A stretch of DNA of 64,000 bases from Brachymonas denitrificans (lineage in GTDB: Bacteria; Pseudomonadota; Gammaproteobacteria; Burkholderiales; Burkholderiaceae_C): assembly GCF_907163135.1 (NCBI RefSeq), contig NZ_CAJQUA010000001.1, forward strand, positions 697,001-761,000, written 5' to 3'. Of the stretch, positions 49,722 through 60,138 are shown in pieces. Both the position numbers and the translations under genes were made by a program. How positions within the stretch are numbered: position 1 is the stretch's first letter; every line of letters starts with the position of its first letter. Below the pieces are notes generated by a model that saw nothing but the letters and a program-made list of their open reading frames with translations, did not search any database and had not been told where the DNA came from.

Positions 49722-50747
49722 ATGCAAATCAATGTCCCGCAGATGGCGGAGAGTGTGGTGCGTGGCGAGCGGCGCGGAGTGGCGAAAGCCATCACGCTGC
49801 TCGAATCGACGCGCCCCGACCATCGCGTGCTGGCCGACGAGCTGCTGACCGCCTTGCTGCCCCATACCGGCAAAGCCTTCCGGCTGGGCCTGAGCGGCGT
49901 GCCCGGCGTCGGCAAGTCGACCTTCATCGAATCCCTGGGTCTGTACCTGATCGGGCAGGGCCTGAAAGTGGCCGTGCTGGCCATCGATCCGTCCTCCAGC
50001 CTGTCCGGCGGCTCCATTCTGGGCGACAAGACCCGCATGGAGCGCCTGAGCACCGAGATCAACGCCTATATCCGCCCGAGCCCGAGCAGCTGCAACCTGG
50101 GCGGCGTGGCCGAGAAGACGCGCGAAGCCATGCTGGTGTGCGAAGCCGCCGGCTACGACGTGGTCATCATCGAGACCGTGGGTGTGGGCCAGAGCGAAAC
50201 CGCCGTGGCCAACATGACCGACATGTTCGTGGTGCTGCAGCTGCCCAATGCGGGTGACGACCTGCAGGCCATCAAGAAAGGCGTGATGGAGATGGCCGAT
50301 TTGGTCGTCATCAACAAGGCGGACATCGACCCGGTGGCCGCCACGCGCGCGCAGGCGCAGATTACCTCCAGCCTGCGCCTGTTCGCCATGCACGGCAATC
50401 CCGAGCATGGCGCCCATGATGCTGCCAGCCAGAAAGCACAATGGCAGCCTAAAGTGCTCCAGATCAGTGCTCTGCAGGGCAGCGGGGTGGATAATTTCTG
50501 GAATACGGTGCAGGAGTACCGCCAGATCAATGCCGACAACGGCCATATCGGCCAGCGGCGTCAGGATCAGTCGCTCGCATGGATGTGGGAACGCATCGAT
50601 GCCGGCCTCAAGCAGGCATTCCGCCAGAATGCCGGCGTGCGAGACACCCTGCCGCAGTTCACCGAGCAGGTGCGCGACGGCAAGATGGCTGCATCCACGG
50701 CCGCGCGCCAGTTGCTGCAGGCATTCCAGGGCCAGGCGGGGCAGTAA
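49722..50747 (+). CDS. meaB: MeaB/ArgK-type GTPase chaperone of methylmalonyl-CoA mutase
   Basis: 341 residues, G3E-family GTPase. Walker A GVPGVGKST (59-67), the mid-domain DPSSSLSGGSILGDKTRM, the ETVGVGQSE switch and NKAD guanine specificity motif are intact. It protects and reloads adenosylcobalamin on the mutase. Start 49722 (MQINVPQMAESVV) is chosen because earlier in-frame codons run back into the mutase gene's end. It stands 97 bases after scpA and 83 before pccB. Annotated elsewhere as ArgK, but arginine transport is not its role. Confidence 0.95.
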   Translation: MQINVPQMAESVVRGERRGVAKAITLLESTRPDHRVLADELLTALLPHTGKAFRLGLSGVPGVGKSTFIESLGLYLIGQGLKVAVLAIDPSSSLSGGSILGDKTRMERLSTEINAYIRPSPSSCNLGGVAEKTREAMLVCEAAGYDVVIIETVGVGQSETAVANMTDMFVVLQLPNAGDDLQAIKKGVMEMADLVVINKADIDPVAATRAQAQITSSLRLFAMHGNPEHGAHDAASQKAQWQPKVLQISALQGSGVDNFWNTVQEYRQINADNGHIGQRRQDQSLAWMWERIDAGLKQAFRQNAGVRDTLPQFTEQVRDGKMAASTAARQLLQAFQGQAGQ

Positions 50748-50830
50748 TCCGCAGGAATTGCGGCGCTTGCCCCCAGGGCGGGCGCCAACCAGTTTGATTT
50801 AGTTAATGCAACCTTTCAGAAGGACTTGTG

Positions 50831-52363
<1,533 letters not shown>

Positions 52364-52411
52364 TCCGTCCCACCGCGAACCGTTTCGAATTCATTATTGG
52401 AAGAGCACTTC

Positions 52412-54472
52412 ATGTTTACCAAAATCCTGATTGCGAACCGCGGCGAGATTGCATGCCGCGTGATCGCCACTGCCAAGAAAATGGGCATCGCCACCGTGGC
52501 GGTGTATTCCGACGCCGACAAGGACGCGCGCTTCGTGCAGATGGCCGACGAGGCCGTGCGCCTGGGCCCGCCGCCTTCCCGCGAGTCCTATCTGCTGGCT
52601 GACAAGATCATCGAGGCTGCCAAGGCCACCGGCGCCCAGGGTATCCACCCCGGCTATGGCTTCCTGAGCGAGAACGAGGCCTTTGCCCGCCGCTGCGAGG
52701 AAGAGGGCATTGCCTTCATCGGTCCCAAGTTTGAGGCCATTGCCGCCATGGGCGACAAGATCGCTTCCAAGAAGCTGGCCAACGAAGCCAAGGTCAACAC
52801 CATCCCCGGTTACAACGACCCGATCGACACGCCCGAGCAGGCCGTCGAGATTGCCAAGGGCATCGGCTACCCGGTGATGATCAAGGCCTCCGCCGGCGGC
52901 GGCGGCAAGGGCCTGCGCGTGGCCTTCAACGACAAGGAAGCACACGAAGGTTTCGCTTCCTGCCGTAACGAGGCCCGCAACAGCTTCGGCGACGACCGCG
53001 TCTTCATCGAGAAGTTCGTCGAGCAGCCGCGCCACATCGAGATCCAGGTGCTGGGCGACAGCTTCGGCAACGTGATCTACCTGAACGAGCGCGAGTGCTC
53101 GATCCAGCGCCGCCACCAGAAGGTGATCGAGGAGGCTCCGTCCCCCTTCATCAGCGACGAAACGCGCAAGGCCATGGGCGAGCAGGCTGTGGCACTGGCC
53201 AAGGCCGTGAAGTACCAGTCTGCCGGTACGGTGGAATTCGTGGTCGGCAAGAACCAGGATTTCTACTTCCTGGAAATGAACACCCGCCTGCAGGTGGAGC
53301 ACCCCGTCACCGAACTGATCACCGGCCTCGACCTGGTCGAGCAGATGATCCGCGTGGCGGCCGGCGAAAAGCTGACCGTGACCCAGGCTGATGTCAAGAA
53401 GGAAGGCTGGGCCATCGAGTGCCGTATCAACGCCGAGGATCCCTTCCGCAACTTCCTGCCCTCGACTGGCCGTCTGGTGCGCTTTGTGCCGCCGGAGCAG
53501 AACCTGTTCCAGGGCGAAGCCACGACCGACTATGGCGTGCGCGTGGACACCGGCGTGGTCGATGGCGGCGAAATCTCCATGTACTACGATTCCATGATCG
53601 CCAAGCTGATCGTGCACGGCAAGGACCGCAACGACGCCATCGCGCGCATGCGTGAAGCCCTGAACGGCTTCGTGATCAAGGGCGTGCAGAGCAACATCCC
53701 GTTCCAGGCCGCGCTGCTGGCACATCCCAAGTTCGTGAGCGGCGATTTCAATACCGGCTTCATCGCCGAGAACTACGCCGACGGCTTCCGTTCCGAAGAC
53801 GTGCCGCACTCCGATCCGTACTTCATGGTGGCCATGGCTGCGCGCCTGCACATGTGGTACCGCAACCGTGCACAGGGCCTGCAGGGCAAGTTCTGGGAAG
53901 GCTACAAGCGCCTGCCCAGCCGCGAGTTCGTGGTCTGCACGCTGGACAAGGACGGCAACAACACCTACACCGCTGTGGATCTGGGCGAAGTGGAACTGGG
54001 CAAGCCCAGCACCGTGACTGTGCATACGCCCGAAGGCGAGCGCGTGTACGAGGTGCTGGCCGAGTACATGCTGGGCGATTCCCGCATCACCGGCATGGTC
54101 AACGGCGAGCCCTTCGTGCTGCAGATGGAGCGCGGCAACCACAAGAATCCGCTGGCTACCCGCGTGACGCACAACGGTTCCCAGATCGATGCCGTGGTGA
54201 TGCACCCGCGCACGGCCGAACTGCACAAGCTGATGCCCTACAAGGCACCGCCAGACATGAGCAAGTACGTGCTGTCGCCCATGCCGGGCCTGCTGGTGAA
54301 CGTGGCTGTGCAGCCCGGCCAGAAGGTGCAGGCGGGCGAGCGCGTGGCCGTGATCGAAGCCATGAAGATGGAAAACATCCTGTTCGCCACTGCCGACGGC
54401 GTGGTGAAGGCCATCATGGCCAAGGAAGGCGAAAGCCTGTGGGTGGACCAGCCGATCGTTGAATTCGAGTAA
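52412..54472 (+). CDS. pccA: Propionyl/acetyl-CoA carboxylase, biotin carboxylase plus carrier (alpha) subunit
   Basis: 686 residues. N-terminal biotin carboxylase (about 1-450: FTKILIANRGEIACRVI, ASAGGGGKGLR ATP loop, EMNTRLQVEHPVTE), a linking BT-like region (450-600), and the C-terminal biotin carrier domain with EAMKME, the biotinylated lysine at residue 652. With PccB it makes methylmalonyl-CoA from propionyl-CoA. ATG 52412 follows the PccB stop by 48 bases. A strong terminator follows the stop. Biotin synthesis genes bioF and bioD lie shortly downstream. Confidence 0.96.
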   Translation: MFTKILIANRGEIACRVIATAKKMGIATVAVYSDADKDARFVQMADEAVRLGPPPSRESYLLADKIIEAAKATGAQGIHPGYGFLSENEAFARRCEEEGIAFIGPKFEAIAAMGDKIASKKLANEAKVNTIPGYNDPIDTPEQAVEIAKGIGYPVMIKASAGGGGKGLRVAFNDKEAHEGFASCRNEARNSFGDDRVFIEKFVEQPRHIEIQVLGDSFGNVIYLNERECSIQRRHQKVIEEAPSPFISDETRKAMGEQAVALAKAVKYQSAGTVEFVVGKNQDFYFLEMNTRLQVEHPVTELITGLDLVEQMIRVAAGEKLTVTQADVKKEGWAIECRINAEDPFRNFLPSTGRLVRFVPPEQNLFQGEATTDYGVRVDTGVVDGGEISMYYDSMIAKLIVHGKDRNDAIARMREALNGFVIKGVQSNIPFQAALLAHPKFVSGDFNTGFIAENYADGFRSEDVPHSDPYFMVAMAARLHMWYRNRAQGLQGKFWEGYKRLPSREFVVCTLDKDGNNTYTAVDLGEVELGKPSTVTVHTPEGERVYEVLAEYMLGDSRITGMVNGEPFVLQMERGNHKNPLATRVTHNGSQIDAVVMHPRTAELHKLMPYKAPPDMSKYVLSPMPGLLVNVAVQPGQKVQAGERVAVIEAMKMENILFATADGVVKAIMAKEGESLWVDQPIVEFE

Positions 54473-54487
54473 GCTGTAGCCCGTGGT

Positions 54488-54519
54488 GGCCGGCGCGCGA
54501 GCGCCGGCCTTTTGTTTTT
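54488..54519 (+). terminator. Rho-independent terminator of the propionyl-CoA carboxylation operon
   Basis: GGCCGGCGC / GCGCCGGCC (9-bp perfect stem, GCGA loop) followed by TTTTGTTTTTG, 16 bases after the pccA stop. Confidence 0.92.
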
Positions 54520-54545
54520 GTAGCGTGCCCGAGGGGGAGGTGGCC

Positions 54546-55190
54546 ATGCCCAGTTCGCAATCCCGCATCGATGAAAGCTGCTGCCTGCTGGTGGTGGATG
54601 CCCAGAACGGCTTCATGCCGGGTGGCGGGCTGCCAGTGGCCGACGGCGATGCCGTGGTGCCGGTGATCAACCGTGTGGCGCCGCTGTTTGCCAATGCCGT
54701 GCTCACGCAGGACTGGCATCCGGCGGACCATGTGTCCTTTGCTGCCAACCATCCGGGGCGCGCTCCGTTCGAGACGATTGCCTTGCCCTACGGCACGCAG
54801 GTGCTGTGGCCCACGCATTGCGTTCAGGGCACACCCGATGCCGAACTGCATGCCGGCCTGCGCGTGACGCAGGCGCAGCTCGTCCTCCGCAAGGGTTTTC
54901 ATCGCGAGGTGGACAGCTACTCTGCCTTTGTCGAGGCGGACGGCACGACGACGACCGGCCTGGCCGCCTATCTGCAGGCGCGCGGCATCCGCCATGTGTA
55001 CCTGTGCGGGCTGGCAACGGATTACTGCGTGGCCTGGAGCGCACTGGATGCGCGCAAGGCCGGTTTTGCAGCGACCGTGATCGAGGATGCCTGCCGTGCC
55101 ATCGATCTGGACGGCTCGCTGGCCAGGGCCAGGGCCGACATGGAGGCAGCAGGGGTGCAGCGCATCCTCTCTGCGGACCTGACTGGCTGA
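54546..55190 (+). CDS. pncA: Nicotinamidase (PncA-like)
   Basis: 214 residues. The catalytic triad of the family is visible: Asp18 (VDAQNGF), Lys116 (LRKGFH) and Cys161 (ATDYCVAWSA), and the metal-binding set Asp56, His58 (QDWHP) and His91. It deamidates nicotinamide to nicotinate in NAD recycling. GGGGAGG stands just before ATG 54546, a strong ribosome site. The gene sits 26 bases after the propionyl operon terminator and 66 before the DUF167 gene, heading a run toward bioF-bioD. Confidence 0.92.
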   Translation: MPSSQSRIDESCCLLVVDAQNGFMPGGGLPVADGDAVVPVINRVAPLFANAVLTQDWHPADHVSFAANHPGRAPFETIALPYGTQVLWPTHCVQGTPDAELHAGLRVTQAQLVLRKGFHREVDSYSAFVEADGTTTTGLAAYLQARGIRHVYLCGLATDYCVAWSALDARKAGFAATVIEDACRAIDLDGSLARARADMEAAGVQRILSADLTG

Positions 55191-55256
55191 ACTTGCTGCA
55201 CGGAATGCGGCCGCTGCTGTGGCTGCAACCGCCTCCTGTTGACTGAATCCTCCTGC

Positions 55257-55556
55257 ATGTCCCACATTCTCAAGATTGCCATCCACGCCACGCCAGGGGC
55301 CAAGCGCACAGAGGCCGCCGGCCTGTATGGCGACGCGCTGCGCGTCCGCCTGGGCGCGCCACCGGTGGATGGCAAGGCCAACGAGGCGCTGATCGCCTGG
55401 GCGGCCGAGACTTTCGGCGTGGTGCGCAAGCAGGTGGAATTGCTGCACGGCGCGGCAGGACGGCAGAAGGTGCTGGCGGTGGCATTTGCCGATGCGGCAG
55501 CCTTGAACAAGGGCCAGGCCTTGCTGGCCCGATTGCGTGGAGAAACAACGTGTTGA
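55257..55556 (+). CDS. DUF167 (YggU/UPF0235) family protein
   Basis: 99 residues. The family core is clear: IHATPGAKRTEAAGLYGDALRVRL then GAPPVDGKANEALIAW, the DUF167 signature (PVDGKAN). Function is unknown; structures show a mixed alpha/beta fold. Family genes often sit near YggT or PLP-binding YggS, neither of which is here. The ATG at 55257 is chosen; an in-frame TTG at 55239 is less likely. Its stop overlaps the bioF start region by 7 bases, so it is probably translated together with bioF. Confidence 0.85.
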   Translation: MSHILKIAIHATPGAKRTEAAGLYGDALRVRLGAPPVDGKANEALIAWAAETFGVVRKQVELLHGAAGRQKVLAVAFADAAALNKGQALLARLRGETTC

Positions 55557-56761
55557 TTGCGCACTTGCGTGAGGAGCTGGACCGGCTGGCGGGCGAAGGC
55601 CTGCAGCGACGGCGTCGCGTCGTGCAGATGCCCTGCGGACCGGAGCAGCGGCTGGCGGGACAACAGGACGAATTGCTGTCCTTCTGCAGCAACGACTACA
55701 TGGGCCTGGCACAGCATCCAGTGCTGATTCAGGCCCTGGCGGAAGGCGCGCAGCGCTGGGGTGCCGGCAGCGGAGCCTCGCATCTGGTGAGCGGACACAT
55801 GCAGGTGCACGAGGACCTGGAAAACGCCTTTGCGCGGTGGCAGCAAGCCCATATTCCGCAGGCACAGGGGCTGCTGTTTGGCAGTGGCTTCATGGCCAAT
55901 ATGGCGTTGATGACGGCGCTGGGCGACGGCAACACCACCATTCTTGCCGACAAGCTGAACCATGCCTCGCTGATCGACGGCTGCCGTCTGGCCAAGGCCG
56001 AGGTGCGGCGCTATCCCCATGGCGATGTGCAGCAGCTGGAGCGCCTGCTGCAGCGCTGCAGCACGCCGGTGAAGCTGATCGTGACCGATGCAGTGTTCAG
56101 CATGGATGGCGATATCGCGGACCTGCCGGCGCTGCTGCGTCTGGCCGAGGCCTACGATGCGTGGCTGGTGATCGACGATGCCCATGCACTGGGCGTGCTG
56201 GGAGCGCACGGACATGGCAGCCTGGAACATTTCGGCCTGCACAGCGAACGCCTGATCTGGATGGGTACGCTGGGCAAGGCCATGGGCGTGGGCGGTGCCG
56301 TGGTGGTGGCGCATGAAACCATCATCGACTGGCTGGTGCAGCGTGCGCGGCCTTACATCTACACCACCGGCATGCCGCCCTCGCTGGCGCAGGCGCTGCT
56401 GGCGTCGATGGTGCTGGTCGAGTCGGAGGAGGGCATGGCGCGACGGGCGCACCTGCAGGCGCTGATCGGGCGCCTGCGTGCAGGGCTGGCTGCCTTGCTG
56501 CCGGCGCATCCGCACTGGAGCCTGCCGGAGTCGTCCACGGCGATCCAGCCGCTGGTGGTGGGCAGCAATGCCGAGGCCTTGCGTCTGTCTGCGGCGCTGG
56601 AGCGCGCGGGCATCTGGGTGCCGGCCATCCGTCCGCCCACGGTGCCTGCGGGGACGGCGCGGCTGCGTTTCACGCTCAGCGCTGCCCATACCGGCGAACA
56701 GCTGGATCGTCTGCTTGGCGTGCTGAACGGCCTGCTCGAAGAATCGCGAGAAAAGTTGTGA
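55550..56761 (+). CDS. bioF: 8-amino-7-oxononanoate synthase
   Basis: 403 residues, PLP-dependent alpha-oxoamine synthase. The PLP lysine is K243 in GTLGKAMG; SNDYMGLAQHP, DKLNHASLIDG and DDAHALGVLG are family blocks. It condenses pimeloyl-ACP (or pimeloyl-CoA) with alanine in biotin synthesis. The start is non-ATG: GTG at 55550 (then TTG), overlapping the stop of the preceding gene by 7 bases. Its stop overlaps the bioD ATG (TGATG), so the genes are translationally coupled. bioA and bioB, usual neighbours, are absent from the window. Confidence 0.95.
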   Translation: MLIAHLREELDRLAGEGLQRRRRVVQMPCGPEQRLAGQQDELLSFCSNDYMGLAQHPVLIQALAEGAQRWGAGSGASHLVSGHMQVHEDLENAFARWQQAHIPQAQGLLFGSGFMANMALMTALGDGNTTILADKLNHASLIDGCRLAKAEVRRYPHGDVQQLERLLQRCSTPVKLIVTDAVFSMDGDIADLPALLRLAEAYDAWLVIDDAHALGVLGAHGHGSLEHFGLHSERLIWMGTLGKAMGVGGAVVVAHETIIDWLVQRARPYIYTTGMPPSLAQALLASMVLVESEEGMARRAHLQALIGRLRAGLAALLPAHPHWSLPESSTAIQPLVVGSNAEALRLSAALERAGIWVPAIRPPTVPAGTARLRFTLSAAHTGEQLDRLLGVLNGLLEESREKL

Positions 56762-57543
56762 TGGATGTGACGGTGAAACCCGTCCTGCGCGGCTGTTTTG
56801 TCACCGGGACCGATACCGAGGTTGGCAAGACGCGCATCACTGCCGGGCTGCTGCGCTGGCTGGCGCGCCAGGGCGTGCGGTCCGCCGGCTACAAGCCGGT
56901 GGCGGCGGGCATGGAGCAGGATGCAGATGGCCGCTGGTCGAACGAGGATGTGCGCGAACTGCAGGCAGCAGCATCAGTAGCTCTGGAGGCTGACCAGATT
57001 TGCGGAGCGCAGTTCCGGCTTGCCTGTGCGCCGCATATTGCGGCGGAGCGCGAAGGTCGCCAGATTGATCGCACTGCGCTGCATGCGGGTACCCATGCGC
57101 TGGCCCCGCTGGCCGACCGCGTGGTGGTGGAGGGCGCCGGAGGCCTGTGCGTGCCACTCGGTGACGACTGGGACAGTGCCGACCTGATGACCGATCTGGG
57201 CCTGCCCGTGGTGCTGGTGGTGGGCATGCGCCTGGGTTGCATCAACCATGCGTTGCTCACGGCCGAAGCAGTGTGCGCCCGCGGACTCACGCTGGCGGGC
57301 TGGGTGGCCAACAGCGTGCAGCCGTCCATGCCGTTCTTCGAGGAAAACCTGCAGACCCTGACGCAGCAGATGGAGCGTCGCTTCGACGCCCCCTGCCTGG
57401 GGGTGGTGCCGTACCTGACACCCTTAACGGCCGATGCAGTGGCCGACAATCTGGATACCCGGCAGCTGTGCCGCGTGTTTGCGCTCGATCAGGAACCACA
57501 GGTTTCTCCGGAAGCAAACTCCGTGAAAACCCTGAACCGGTAG
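56761..57543 (+). CDS. bioD: Dethiobiotin synthetase
   Basis: 260 residues. The ATP loop GTDTEVGKT (16-24), Lys in YKPVAAG, VEGAGGLCVPLGDD and the C-terminal part with LGCINHALLTAEA all match BioD. It closes the ureido ring on diaminopelargonate with CO2 and ATP. Its ATG at 56761 overlaps the bioF stop by one base. The P450 gene follows 14 bases after the stop. BioA, which makes its substrate, must be encoded elsewhere. Confidence 0.95.
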   Translation: MDVTVKPVLRGCFVTGTDTEVGKTRITAGLLRWLARQGVRSAGYKPVAAGMEQDADGRWSNEDVRELQAAASVALEADQICGAQFRLACAPHIAAEREGRQIDRTALHAGTHALAPLADRVVVEGAGGLCVPLGDDWDSADLMTDLGLPVVLVVGMRLGCINHALLTAEAVCARGLTLAGWVANSVQPSMPFFEENLQTLTQQMERRFDAPCLGVVPYLTPLTADAVADNLDTRQLCRVFALDQEPQVSPEANSVKTLNR

Positions 57544-57557
57544 ACAATACCCTTGCC

Positions 57558-58784
57558 ATGAGTGCCGTACTTGAACAACCTGCAGAACTGCTGCCGGACT
57601 TTGATGTGAACCCCTATGCCACCTATGCGCTCTGGCGCGAGGCGGCACCGATTGTGTGGAGCGACGCCTTTTTTGGCGGCGCCTGGCTGCTGACGCGCCA
57701 TGCCGATGTGGAGGCCGCCCTGCGCGACCCGCGCCTGTCGGCCCAGCGCACCGGTGGCTGGGTGATGGATGTGGCCGAAGGTGACCGGGCCGCGCTGGGT
57801 CCGTTCCAGCGCCTGTTTGCGCGGGCGCTGCTGTTCCTCGACCAGCCCGAGCACCCGCGCCTGCGCCAGGTGCTGATGCCGGCATTCCGCCCGCAGCGCT
57901 TGCAGGCCCTGCAGCCCGAGATTGCGCAGTTTGCGGCCGAGCTGGTCGATGCGCTGCCGGCAGCGGAAACCTTTGATTTCATGGAGCGCATTGCGCGCCC
58001 GCTGCCGGTGCGTGTGATCGCGCGCATCATGGGCGTGGATCTTGCGCTCGAAAGCGATTTCATGCGCTGGGCAGACGATCTGGCGGCCTTTATCGGGGCC
58101 GTCAAGCCCACTGCCGAGCAGGCGCGCGTGGCGCAGAAAAGCCTGCTGGAAATGGCCGCCTATTTCGAACAGGACCTGTTGCCGCGCCGGCGCCGCAAGC
58201 CCGAGGACGATCTGGTCACCGAACTGGTGCAGGCGCGTGACGATGGCCGCATCACGTCGGACACGGAATTGCTGGCGCAATGCGCCATGCTGCTGTTTGC
58301 CGGCTACGAAACCACACGCAACCTGCTGGGCAACGGCATGCTGGTGCTGATGGAGCACCGCGACCAATGGGAGCTGCTGTGCCAGGACCCGGCGCTGGTG
58401 CCAGGAGCCGTGCGCGAACTGCTGCGCTTCGACAGCCCCGTGCAGTGGACCGGCCGCCGCGTGATCAGCAACATGGTGCTGCACGGCCAGCCGCTGCGCC
58501 GCGGCGATCTGGTGCTGCCGCTGATCGGCTCGGCCAATCATGATCCGCGCCGCCATGAACAGGCCGAAAGCCTCGACGTGCGTCGTGCCAATCCGGGAGC
58601 GCTGTCCTTCGGCAGTGGGGCCCATATCTGCATCGGCGCGGCGCTGACCCAGATGGAAGCCCAGACCCTGTTCACCCAGCTGGTGCAGAAGCGCCCCGAC
58701 CTGGTACAGGCCGGGCCGGTGGTACGCAATGGCAATCCGGTGTATCGCGGGATTCTGTCGCTGCCGGTGCAGGGCACTACTTAA
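57558..58784 (+). CDS. Cytochrome P450 directly downstream of bioD (BioI-like position)
   Basis: 408 residues, a soluble bacterial P450. The oxygen-binding I-helix AGYETT (248-253), K-helix E287/R290 (ELLR) and haem loop FGSGAHICIG with Cys358 (351-360) are intact. It starts 14 bases after bioD on the same strand, so it is probably co-transcribed with bioF-bioD. In Bacillus subtilis BioI (CYP107H) is part of the biotin operon and cleaves an acyl-ACP to pimeloyl-ACP, so the same job is conceivable here. That is inference: family P450s in Burkholderiales have varied roles, and no dedicated redox partner gene is adjacent. Confidence 0.9.
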   Translation: MSAVLEQPAELLPDFDVNPYATYALWREAAPIVWSDAFFGGAWLLTRHADVEAALRDPRLSAQRTGGWVMDVAEGDRAALGPFQRLFARALLFLDQPEHPRLRQVLMPAFRPQRLQALQPEIAQFAAELVDALPAAETFDFMERIARPLPVRVIARIMGVDLALESDFMRWADDLAAFIGAVKPTAEQARVAQKSLLEMAAYFEQDLLPRRRRKPEDDLVTELVQARDDGRITSDTELLAQCAMLLFAGYETTRNLLGNGMLVLMEHRDQWELLCQDPALVPGAVRELLRFDSPVQWTGRRVISNMVLHGQPLRRGDLVLPLIGSANHDPRRHEQAESLDVRRANPGALSFGSGAHICIGAALTQMEAQTLFTQLVQKRPDLVQAGPVVRNGNPVYRGILSLPVQGTT

Positions 58785-58823
58785 AATATGAACCAGCAAA
58801 CCATGCAACAAGGAGAAAAACCC

Positions 58824-59333
58824 ATGACCACAGCCCCCATCGCCAAAGGCAGCCCGCGTCCGTTCAAGGTGCTGGGCATCCAGCAGATCGCCATCGGCGG
58901 CCCGAGCAAGGAGCGCCTGCAGACCCTGTGGGTGGACATGTTCGGCCTGGAAAAGACCGGCACCTTCCAGAGCGAGCGCGAGAACGTGGACGAGGACATC
59001 TGCGCCATCGGAAGCGGCCCGTTCAAGGTGGAAGTGGACCTGATGCAACCCATGGATCCCGAGAAGAAGCCGGCCGTGCACGCCACGCCGCTCAACCACA
59101 TCGGCCTGTGGATCGACGATCTGCCGGTGGCCGTGGAATGGCTGACGGCGCAGGGCGTGCGTTTTGCCCCGGGCGGCATCCGCAAGGGCGCTGCCGGGTT
59201 CGACATCACCTTCATCCACCCCAAGGGCAATGAAGAACTGCCCATCGGCGGTGAAGGCGTGCTGATCGAGCTGGTGCAGGCGCCCGAAGAGGTGGTCAAG
59301 GCCTTTGCGGCGCTGGCCAACGGCTGCTGCTGA
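58824..59333 (+). CDS. VOC-family protein resembling methylmalonyl-CoA epimerase
   Basis: 169 residues, vicinal-oxygen-chelate fold. The second half matches methylmalonyl-CoA epimerase: [10 protein letters not shown] (His92), FIHPKGN and [10 protein letters not shown] (Glu149). The first metal ligand, normally His in an IDHIAI block, is Gln21 here (IQQIAI), so metal binding may differ. With the propionyl-CoA block in the window, an epimerase converting (S)- to (R)-methylmalonyl-CoA is the best guess; glyoxalase-like roles are possible. ATG 58824 has AAGGAG 8 bases upstream; an in-frame ATG at 58788 lacks one. It lies 39 bases after the P450 stop. Confidence 0.78.
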   Translation: MTTAPIAKGSPRPFKVLGIQQIAIGGPSKERLQTLWVDMFGLEKTGTFQSERENVDEDICAIGSGPFKVEVDLMQPMDPEKKPAVHATPLNHIGLWIDDLPVAVEWLTAQGVRFAPGGIRKGAAGFDITFIHPKGNEELPIGGEGVLIELVQAPEEVVKAFAALANGCC

Positions 59334-59339
59334 TTTCTG

Positions 59340-60053
59340 TCAGCCTTGCCCTTCGCGGCGCGCCTTGGCCTTGGCCAGCGCGGCTGCGATGATGGCGCGT
59401 TTCTTGTCCAGCACGGCCGGGTCGGTGTGCTGGCTTTGTTCTTCCAGGTGCGCCAGCTTGTGGCGCGCCTTGTCTTCCAGCCGGGCGGCGTTTTCCTGTT
59501 CCGCCCGTGCCGTCTGGAACTGGTGAAAGGCATAGCGCTGCAGCGCTTGCTCCGCCAGCGCGGGTGACCAGGCATCCCAGCCCGTGAGCGTGCCGCGGAC
59601 GGGCTCCATCGCAATACAGTCGACCGGGCAGGCCAGCACGCACAGGTCGCAGCCGGTGCAAAAGGGCTCGATCACCGTGTGCATGCGCTTGTTGCTGCCC
59701 AGGATGGCATCGGTCGGGCAGGCCTTGATGCACAGCGTACAGCCGATGCACCAGTTCTCGTCGATGACGGCAACCGTCATCGGTCCCTCGGCACCAAATT
59801 CCGGATTCAGCGCTACGCCTTCGGCGAGCGCCGGTTCGTCCAGCGCTTGCGCAATGCGGCGAATGCCGTCTTCACCGCCGGGCGGGCACTGGTTGATGTC
59901 GGCGCTGCCGTCTGCCACGGCCTGCGCATAGCCGGCGCAATCCGGATAACCGCAGCGCTGGCACTGGGTTTGCGGCAGCACGCGATGCACGGCAAGCGCG
60001 TGGCCGGAAAGCGGAACGGACAGGTCGGGAGAAACGGGGGGCTGCAATGGCAT
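59340..60053 (-). CDS. rsxB: RsxB/RnfB-type ferredoxin, soluble orphan form
   Basis: 237 residues. A four-Cys Fe-S cluster motif ([13 protein letters not shown] region) followed by two 4Fe-4S ferredoxin motifs ([12 protein letters not shown] and [12 protein letters not shown]). The N-terminal membrane anchor of E. coli RnfB is missing, and a Lys/Arg/Glu-rich C-terminal helix (about 185-237) is present instead. This orphan form without rnfACDGE genes is common in Burkholderiales; its electron partners are unknown. Convergent with the VOC gene, the stops 6 bases apart. Confidence 0.9.
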   Translation of the reverse strand: MPLQPPVSPDLSVPLSGHALAVHRVLPQTQCQRCGYPDCAGYAQAVADGSADINQCPPGGEDGIRRIAQALDEPALAEGVALNPEFGAEGPMTVAVIDENWCIGCTLCIKACPTDAILGSNKRMHTVIEPFCTGCDLCVLACPVDCIAMEPVRGTLTGWDAWSPALAEQALQRYAFHQFQTARAEQENAARLEDKARHKLAHLEEQSQHTDPAVLDKKRAIIAAALAKAKARREGQG

Positions 60054-60087
60054 GGCGGAATTATGCCTTTCCGACAGGCCGGAATGG

Positions 60088-60117
60088 AAAAAGCCCGGTG
60101 CATCGGCACCGGGCTTT
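60088..60117 (-). terminator. Rho-independent terminator of phaZ
   Basis: AAAGCCCGGTGC / GCACCGGGCTTT (12-bp perfect stem, 4-base loop); read on the minus strand it is followed by TT(T) and lies 21 bases after the phaZ stop. Confidence 0.85.
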
Positions 60118-60138
60118 GGCGGTCGGGATCAGGGCAGA

